Source: an uncultured Muribaculaceae bacterium (GTDB taxonomy: Bacteria > Bacteroidota > Bacteroidia > Bacteroidales > Muribaculaceae). Taken from it: a stretch of DNA of 20,507 nt. Both the position numbers and the translations under genes were made by a program. Under the pieces are notes generated by a model that had not been told where the DNA came from, did no database searches, and worked only from the letters and a program-made list of their open reading frames with translations. Below, piece after piece: positions 16,486 through 20,507 of the stretch (position 1 is its first letter; each line of letters starts with the position of its first letter). The stretch lies in NCBI GenBank assembly GCA_948788915.1, contig CAQFOZ010000041.1, positions 1 through 20,507 of the forward strand. The letters run 5' to 3'.

Positions 16486-16514
16486 AACGATAACAAACGT
16501 TTAAATCTTTTATA
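16480..16514. repeat. Dispersed intergenic motif with palindrome
   Basis: Begins AATTTAAACGATA, ends AATCTTTTATA. It contains TTTAAACG and CGTTTAAA as an inverted repeat. Related copies are at 6366-6401 and, shortened, at 3017-3040. Confidence 0.5.
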
Positions 16515-16606
16515 CTTTCTGCTGACTATCAGCAAAATAATTCACACATTTCAAATCAGTCCTAAATTCGGGTGTTTTAATTATTGTAAACAACCATAAA
16601 TATAAC

Positions 16607-16634
16607 AAAAAAGCAAAGGATTTCTCCTTTGCTT
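16607..16634 (-). terminator. Rho-independent terminator of rpsO
   Basis: AAGCAAAGGA (16611-16620) pairs perfectly with TCCTTTGCTT (16625-16634) around a 4-base loop. On the minus strand the stem runs into a T6 tract. It begins 28 bases past the rpsO stop. Confidence 0.85.
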
Positions 16635-16661
16635 CCTATAAAAAAATCAAAAAACTGATTT

Positions 16662-16937
16662 TTATTTTCTAATTCCGAGTTCCTTCTTTGCAATAATCGC
16701 ACGATAACGGTTGATATCCTTGCGAACAAGATAATCAAGAAGGCTACGACGCTGACCTACCAAAGCTTTCAGAGCACGTGCTGTTGCGTAGTCTTTGTGA
16801 TTTTTTTTCAAATGTTCTGTAAGATGTGAGATACGTTTTGAAAACAACGCAATCTGGCTTTCGGGGCTACCTGTGTCTGTAGGACCTTGACCGTAAGTCT
16901 CAAAAATTTGTTTCTTTTCTTCTGCTGAAAGATGCAT
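16662..16937 (-). CDS. rpsO: 30S ribosomal protein S15
   Basis: 91 residues (family usually 88-90). S15 binds 16S rRNA early in 30S assembly and contacts the 50S subunit. Characteristic segments: TGSPESQIALFSKRISHLTEHLKKNHKDY (about 22-50), ARALKALVGQRRSLLDYL (53-70) and DINRYRAIIAKKELGIRK at the end. The gene has its own full promoter (17034-17065), a leader of about 90 bases and a strong terminator, so it is probably monocistronic. In E. coli S15 represses its own translation by binding its leader; the leader here contains AAAAGC/GCTTTT pairing that could serve a similar role, but no resemblance to the known S15 leader structures can be claimed by eye. Confidence 0.97.
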   Translation of the reverse strand: MHLSAEEKKQIFETYGQGPTDTGSPESQIALFSKRISHLTEHLKKNHKDYATARALKALVGQRRSLLDYLVRKDINRYRAIIAKKELGIRK

Positions 16938-17033
16938 AACTGAGAGTATTTATTAGTTGTTAATTAAATACTTTTCTTTGAAAAGCCGCAGACAGATCTC
17001 TCATATCTATCCCGCTTTTTCTTGAAAAGCGCA

Positions 17034-17065
17034 CAAATTTAGTAAAAAATTATCACATAGACAAA
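17034..17065 (-). promoter_or_regulatory. rpsO promoter
   Basis: On the minus strand TTTG (17062-17065), 20-base spacer, TAAATTTG (17034-17041): exact consensus. The predicted start is near 17027, giving a leader of about 90 bases. Confidence 0.75.
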
Positions 17066-17140
17066 TTTTTCAAAATAACGGGAACTTTTATTTACCCGCC
17101 AACCTTATATTAATAAGATTTCACTTTAATCTTTCATCTG

Positions 17141-18219
17141 ATGAAAAACAACGAAATGTTCTGGAACATAGACCGTATAATGAAACTTATAATCGGTCTT
17201 TTTATCGCGGCAGCCGTCATATTACTTGTAAATTATTTAAGGAATGCACTTCTACCATTCTTTGTGGCATGCTTTATAGCATACATGCTGCAGCCTATTG
17301 TAGAAATCAATCGAAAATGTATTCGCGAGAAAGGCAGAACTATTTCGTCATTGCTTGCCATAATCGAAGTCACATCGATAATAGGCATCATAATATATCT
17401 TTTTATGCCATCGGTAATGAGTGAACTTGAAACACTCGGCAATATCCTCCGAGACGTTGAAAACGGAAAGAAACCTCTTTCCAAAGAGTTCTCGAGATTA
17501 TTGATTTTTATACAGCAATATTTCAATCCGTCAGAGATAAAGGAAACTCTTTCAGAGTTTCATATTGATGCGCTTATAAGTAAAGGCTCCGATTTACTGG
17601 GAGAGTCTATATCCGTGATAATCCAGGTACTGGGATGGGCCATGACATTAATCTATGTCATTTTCATACTAATTGACTATCCTCAGATAAGTCGTGGATT
17701 CAAACTTATTTTCCCTTTTAAATACAGGGACGGAGCCGTATCCATTGTGCACGAAGTCCAGGATAGCATGAACAGATATTTTCGCGGGCAAGGCTCGGTC
17801 GCATTGTGTGCCATGATCGGGTATTGTATCGGGTTCGCTGTGATTGGACTTCCATTGGCTATTCCGATGGGAATACTTGTCGGAGTGCTTTATATGATAC
17901 CTTATTTTCAATATATTACCATTATACCTATTGCACTGATTTGCGGTATCTATTCACTAAGTGGCGCGGAAAGTTTTATTTCTTTATTTGGAGAATCTAT
18001 CCTTATATTCGTCATCGTGCAGCCGATATGCGATTATATCATCACTCCACGCATCATGGGAAAAGCGATGGGACTGAACCCGGCGATGATTCTGCTGGCA
18101 CTGTCTGGGGTAGTCTGATGGGAATCATAGGAATGATTATAGCCCTTCCCGCAACATCATTGATAATGTCATATTACGAAAAGTATATATCCAATCCTCA
18201 TAACAAATCTTCTGTTTAG
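17141..18219 (+). pseudogene. AI-2E-family (UPF0118/PerM-like) permease, frameshifted near the 3' end
   Basis: The first frame gives 325 residues and stops at 18116-18118 after LLALSGVV. A second frame, entered at about 18103, carries on with VWGSLMGIIGMIIALPATSL and ends NPHNKSSV at 18219. Homologues read through here with LSxWGSLxGxIGMIIALP, so the gene is split by a -1 net shift. Restoring four bases, one more TCTG unit at 18104-18107, would give exactly LSVWGSLMG and a protein of about 360 residues, the normal family length. The protein has an N-terminal pair of helices, a soluble segment (about 85-150) and five to six further helices. The family includes the TqsA autoinducer-2 exporter and Na+/H+ antiporters, so the substrate is unknown. 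It may be a real mutation, a slippery switch or a read error; the truncated form loses the last helix. Confidence 0.75.
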
Positions 18220-18254
18220 ACAGATGATAAATGACAATCATATCGATCCCATGT

Positions 18255-18285
18255 GTTGCCAACATAAAAAATAATCGTAAATTTG
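18255..18285 (+). promoter_or_regulatory. Promoter of the Fur-family gene
   Basis: TAAATTTG (18278-18285) is an exact -7 match, with GTTG (18255-18258) 19 bases upstream, one base off TTTG. The predicted start near 18291 gives an 18-base leader to the ATG at 18309 and excludes the upstream in-frame ATG at 18231. Confidence 0.6.
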
Positions 18286-18308
18286 TAAGTAAATATCCGG
18301 TTATACTT

Positions 18309-18734
18309 ATGAATTGTGATCCTATCCATATAATGGAACGGGCTGATGTCAAACCGACTTCAAACAGATTGCTTGTACTTAAGGCTCTTCTGTCTGCCAA
18401 ATGTCCGTTAAGTCTGATAGAAATTGAAACAACGCTTCATACACTTGAAAGATCAAGTATACTGAGAGTGTTGACACTGTTTCATGCGCATGACATTGTG
18501 CATACAATAGAAGACGGCAGAGGCATAACCAAATATGAGATATGTCATGGTGACATTAGCTGCTCTATCGAAGATATGCATCCTCATTTTTATTGTGAAA
18601 AATGCAATCAGGTATTTTGTTTTGAGAATATACCAATTCCTTCCATAAATATTCCGGAAGAATTCAATGTCAGATCGATAAACTTCATGCTCAAAGGCAC
18701 GTGTCCAAATTGTAAAAACAAACAACTATCTTAG
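18309..18734 (+). CDS. Fur-family metal-dependent transcriptional regulator
   Basis: 141 residues from the ATG at 18309 (MNCDPIHIMERADVKPTSNR). The start 26 codons upstream is rejected because it would lie 5' of the predicted transcription start. The N-terminal winged helix (about 8-80) has the family pattern TSNRLLVLKALLS, a recognition-helix region ERSSILRVLTLFHAHDIVH, and KYEICH. The C-terminal dimerisation domain has MHPHFYCEKC (His91, His93, Cys96, Cys99) and CPNC (Cys132, Cys135), the paired CxxC structural zinc site of Fur/PerR/Zur proteins. The HxHxxC segment replaces the longer His-rich loop of classical Fur, and which metal or peroxide signal it senses cannot be decided. No obvious target operon adjoins it: the permease upstream is on the same strand but has no candidate operator I can see. 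The TAG stop lies within a TTAGAGAGTGTT sequence shared with the element at 18828-19026. Confidence 0.9.
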   Translation: MNCDPIHIMERADVKPTSNRLLVLKALLSAKCPLSLIEIETTLHTLERSSILRVLTLFHAHDIVHTIEDGRGITKYEICHGDISCSIEDMHPHFYCEKCNQVFCFENIPIPSINIPEEFNVRSINFMLKGTCPNCKNKQLS

Positions 18735-18759
18735 AGAGTGTTATGTTTGTTACGAACAC

Positions 18760-18805
18760 AAAAAAAATAGCTGACAATGTATTTTCGCACTGTTAGCTAT
18801 TTTTT
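18760..18805 (+). terminator. Terminator of the Fur-family gene
   Basis: AATAGCTGACA pairs with TGTTAGCTATT (one G-T wobble) around a 14-base loop. An A8 run lies on the left (18760-18767) and a T run on the right, so it works in either direction. Confidence 0.8.
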
Positions 18806-18827
18806 CGTAATAAATTTAAGCAGTAGT

Positions 18828-19026
18828 TTAGAGAGTATTTGAATTTAACACGAATTGTAATTTAAGAATATATTTGAAATTCTTTTCACCCACCCGAAAG
18901 ATCTTTCCGGTGAATTTTCCGGGATTTTATCAGTCGCATAGCCCGCTATGCTCCTTCTTCAACCCGAAAAATTCCCTCGGAAATCTCTCTTCGGGTGAAT
19001 GAAAGTTAAATCCAAACACTCTCTTA
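18828..19026. repeat. 199-bp hairpin element with terminal inverted repeats, MITE-like
   Basis: The ends 18828-18849 and 19005-19026 are inverted repeats, 19 of 22 identical (TTAGAGAGTATTTGAATTT and its partner). Inside, CACCCGAAAGATCTTTCCGG with its continuation (from about 18888) pairs with the 18962-18999 stretch ending CTTCGGGTG. A perfect palindrome GCATAGC-CC-GCTATGC (18936-18951) lies near the centre. The left arm carries about 33 extra bases. If the repeat proper begins GAGAGT and ends ACTCTC, it is flanked on both sides by TTA in direct orientation, as a 3-bp target duplication would be. It has no coding capacity. It could be a miniature transposable element, a palindromic intergenic repeat or a structured RNA. 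The right end contains the stop codon of the MFS remnant. Confidence 0.65.
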
Positions 19027-20262
19027 GTTTCTACAGCATCCTGGAGCATTATCCCTCTCTTCAAGCCTGACAATTCGGCGCAACACCCTGCGGATTGTTT
19101 TCCATTTAGGAAAAATTGCCGTCGGCCTGAGGGGTCCGTAGCTTACAATAATTATCGTCAATGAAATAATAGCTATTATTAGCAGCCAACCATATATTTC
19201 TTTCATTGAAACTATTAAAGCCTGAGTCTGCACAATGCCATATAGCTTACCTAAAGGCTCATGTATTATATTAGTGTTGAAATCTGTGATTGATGCTCCA
19301 AGCAATGCTGAATTTTTTGCCATGACATGCTTCAAAAACTCTCCGATAATAGCAGGTCCGAATGTTGCGCCCATCACAGCTCCCGTAAATCCGTTGATAG
19401 TCAAAGCCTGCGGAAATACCTGGAACGGCAATCCGCTTTGGACTATGGATGTCAGGAAAATAATTGAAATAATCACAGTGGCAGCTCCTCTGAAAAACAA
19501 AGGGATAAACAGCATCTCTTTCTCAACACCATAATCAATGAAGAAATAAAAATATGCAAGATATATAGTCGCAAGCGAAAATCCTATGGCAGTCATAGTC
19601 TTGTATCTCCATTTTCGTAATGCAAATGTAAAATATGTAAAACCGCATCCTACTACTATTCCTGCGAATACATACCAGTTCAAATCTATAAGATTTGTCT
19701 CATCAAAACCGAGAATATTTGCCGCATATGTGTGTTCAAACACATGTTCGGTAGCAACCAACGTGAAAAATACAAGGTATATCAATGTCGCACGGATTAC
19801 ATTATGGTTACGCATAGCACGGAACGAGATATAGGGATGATGGAGAAATGTGGCTCTCCAAAGATTTATTATAAGACATACCGTTCCCAAAAGAGCCGCA
19901 ATTCTGATCTCAGATGAATCCCACCAATCAAAATAATTTCCATATACGCATATAAAAGTAAAACACATCATGAACCCTGCCCAAAGTATTGCACCGATCC
20001 AGTCTATACCGAGCAGAGGAATGAACATCGGTCCCCGCACCGGTTTAACCAGCACTAAAACCACTATCATCATCAGTGCGAGCAAACCAATCATAATCCA
20101 ATGCATATACTCCCATTGTGAGAAAAATGCAGTGTATATAGTTGCTATTCCGCTGAGCTGTATCACACCGTCAACCAAAATATAAACATAACAGAAAAAT
20201 ATCGACATATCGCGCACAGGAGTCAGCCACAACTGGATGGTAGAGTTGCAAACACAGGTTTT
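19024..20262 (-). pseudogene. DHA2-like MFS transporter remnant lacking its N-terminal helices
   Basis: The open frame from about 20262 to 19024 encodes some 410 residues, with the match beginning near WLTPVRDMSIFFCYVY (from 20232). This is the middle of a Bacteroidota drug/proton antiporter of the 14-helix MFS group. GIDWIGAILWAGF, NYFDWWDSSE, AMRNHNVIRATLIY and the long C-terminal helix series are present, with a basic tail (FPKWKTIRRVLRRIVR). Full members are around 530 residues and start with four further helices, which are absent; the region normally holding loop 2-3 and motif A is lost. No ATG lies near the 5' end, only a TTG at 20232, and the frame stops upstream at 20263-20265. The 5' end is fused to integrase sequence. 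Function as a transporter is unlikely. Confidence 0.72.
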
Positions 20263-20275
20263 TTACTATGCGCCG

Positions 20276-20335
20276 ATGTTCGCCATTACTGAGCGTTTTA
20301 GATTTGTAACACAGCACTTTAATTGTCCCGTTCAT
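20276..20335 (-). pseudogene. N-terminal fragment of a tyrosine-recombinase integrase
   Basis: From the ATG at 20335 the frame reads MNGTIKVLCYKSKTLSNGEH, which matches the start of the arm-binding domain of Bacteroidota site-specific integrases (family form TIKVxCYKSKTLSNGEHPxM). After GEH, at about 20276, the family match ends; the frame continues RRIVKNLCLQ and then overlaps MFS sequence in another frame. The catalytic Arg...His-x-x-Arg...Tyr domain is entirely missing. Only about 20 codons of an integrase of 400 residues remain. It lies about 120 bases from the tRNA-Lys 3' end, the typical place for such genes. Recognition rests on a short but distinctive motif. Confidence 0.65.
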
Positions 20336-20337
20336 TT

Positions 20338-20364
20338 GGTTTACTGGTTTACATCTCGGTTTAC
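20338..20364. repeat. Three GGTTTAC direct repeats upstream of the integrase fragment
   Basis: GGTTTAC occurs at 20338-20344, 20346-20352 and 20358-20364, all in the same orientation, immediately 5' of the integrase start. Clustered direct repeats beside an integrase gene are often arm-type binding sites for the recombinase. Confidence 0.4.
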
Positions 20365-20397
20365 AGAAGATGTGAAACTGCCGTAATCGGAAGTATA

Positions 20398-20438
20398 TAA
20401 AAGAAAACAAGCAATCAGATTTTGTATCCAACTGCTTG
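20398..20438 (-). terminator. Probable terminator of tRNA-Lys
   Basis: On the minus strand CAAGCA (20438-20433) pairs with TGCTTG (20413-20408), followed by TTTTCTTTT. The stem is short and the loop large (19 bases), so this is tentative. Confidence 0.4.
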
Positions 20439-20454
20439 ATTTTCAGCGTTTTAT

Positions 20455-20507
20455 TGGTGATCCGCCTGGGGCTCGAACCCAGGACCCCAACATTAAAAGT
20501 GTTGTGC
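20455..20507 (-). tRNA. tRNA-Lys (anticodon TTT), 3' portion cut by window edge
   Basis: The reverse complement reads, 5' to 3', an anticodon arm CAACA-CTTTTAA-TGTTG (anticodon TTT), a variable loop, a T arm CTGGG-TTCGAGC-CCCAG, the acceptor strand GCGGATC, discriminator A and an encoded CCA. The D arm and 5' acceptor strand lie beyond the window. It decodes AAA/AAG lysine codons. Its 3' end faces the integrase fragment, consistent with use as an integration hot spot. Confidence 0.9.

Noticed and set aside
16446..16535. N-terminal extension of the VanZ-like protein
   Set aside because: It contains the putative promoter and the dispersed intergenic motif, and the extra residues are basic and AT-driven.
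17806..18219. 137-codon plus-strand frame overlapping the AI-2E permease
   Set aside because: Only its last ~37 codons (from VWGSLMG) are real, as the frameshifted tail of the permease; the first 100 codons are out-of-frame noise.
18231..18308. N-terminal extension of the Fur-family protein (MTIISIPCVANIKNN...)
   Set aside because: A promoter -7 element (18278-18285) lies inside it, and family similarity begins after the ATG at 18309.
18828..19026. CRISPR repeat or simple terminator
   Set aside because: There are no regularly spaced direct repeats, and the inverted structure is about 200 bp with nested palindromes, far larger than a terminator.
20171..20431. 86-codon minus-strand frame as a single gene
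   Set aside because: It is a chimera: leader sequence, integrase start, then out-of-frame MFS sequence.

Overview
The window looks like a chromosomal segment of a Bacteroidota bacterium, order Bacteroidales. The evidence is a type IX secretion PorQ-like protein, a lipoprotein-type TamA (TamL) beside TamB, a DUF2582 winged-helix protein, a periplasmic TonB-C-domain protein, general lack of Shine-Dalgarno sites, and many copies of the Bacteroidota promoter pattern TTTG-N19/20-TAnnTTTG. A Muribaculaceae-like origin is my guess from protein flavour only. Base composition is even and most of the window is housekeeping.

Layout. 1-2062 (minus): a RadC N-terminal fragment, a family 2 glycosyltransferase overlapping it by 14 bases, and translation factor EF-P. 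EF-P is divergent from rpmH (L34, plus, 2311-2466), with back-to-back promoters. 2486-5025: two rpmH-side hairpin terminators, a small membrane protein and PorQ (both minus), a secreted TonB-C-domain protein (plus), a 33-bp perfect inverted repeat acting as a shared terminator, and a small winged-helix protein (minus). 5343-6317: the ribosome-assembly GTPase RsgA (plus), preceded by a large leader hairpin. 6616-16445 (minus) is one long operon-like block: VanZ-like membrane protein, TamB, TamL, a small unknown membrane protein, then the GTPase BipA/TypA. The first three overlap and the rest are closely spaced. TamB and TamL should form the periplasmic bridge and outer-membrane insertase of a translocation/assembly module. 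16662-16937: ribosomal protein S15 with its own promoter and terminator. 17141-18734 (plus): an AI-2E-family permease broken by a frameshift near its 3' end, then a Fur-family regulator.

The right end is the accessory part. Beyond fur lies a roughly 200-bp hairpin-forming element with terminal inverted repeats (18828-19026) that touches the stop codon of an MFS transporter lacking its N-terminal membrane helices. The truncated transporter is joined to the first ~20 codons of a tyrosine-recombinase integrase, which sits about 120 bases from the 3' end of a tRNA-Lys(TTT) gene cut by the window edge. I read this as the scar of a lost or collapsed integrative element. No CRISPR array, rRNA or complete mobile element was seen, and no complete new multi-gene system. 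The most promising unexplained signals are the hairpin element, the dispersed intergenic motif (3017, 6366, 16480), the rsgA leader hairpin and the palindrome inside the TonB-like promoter.
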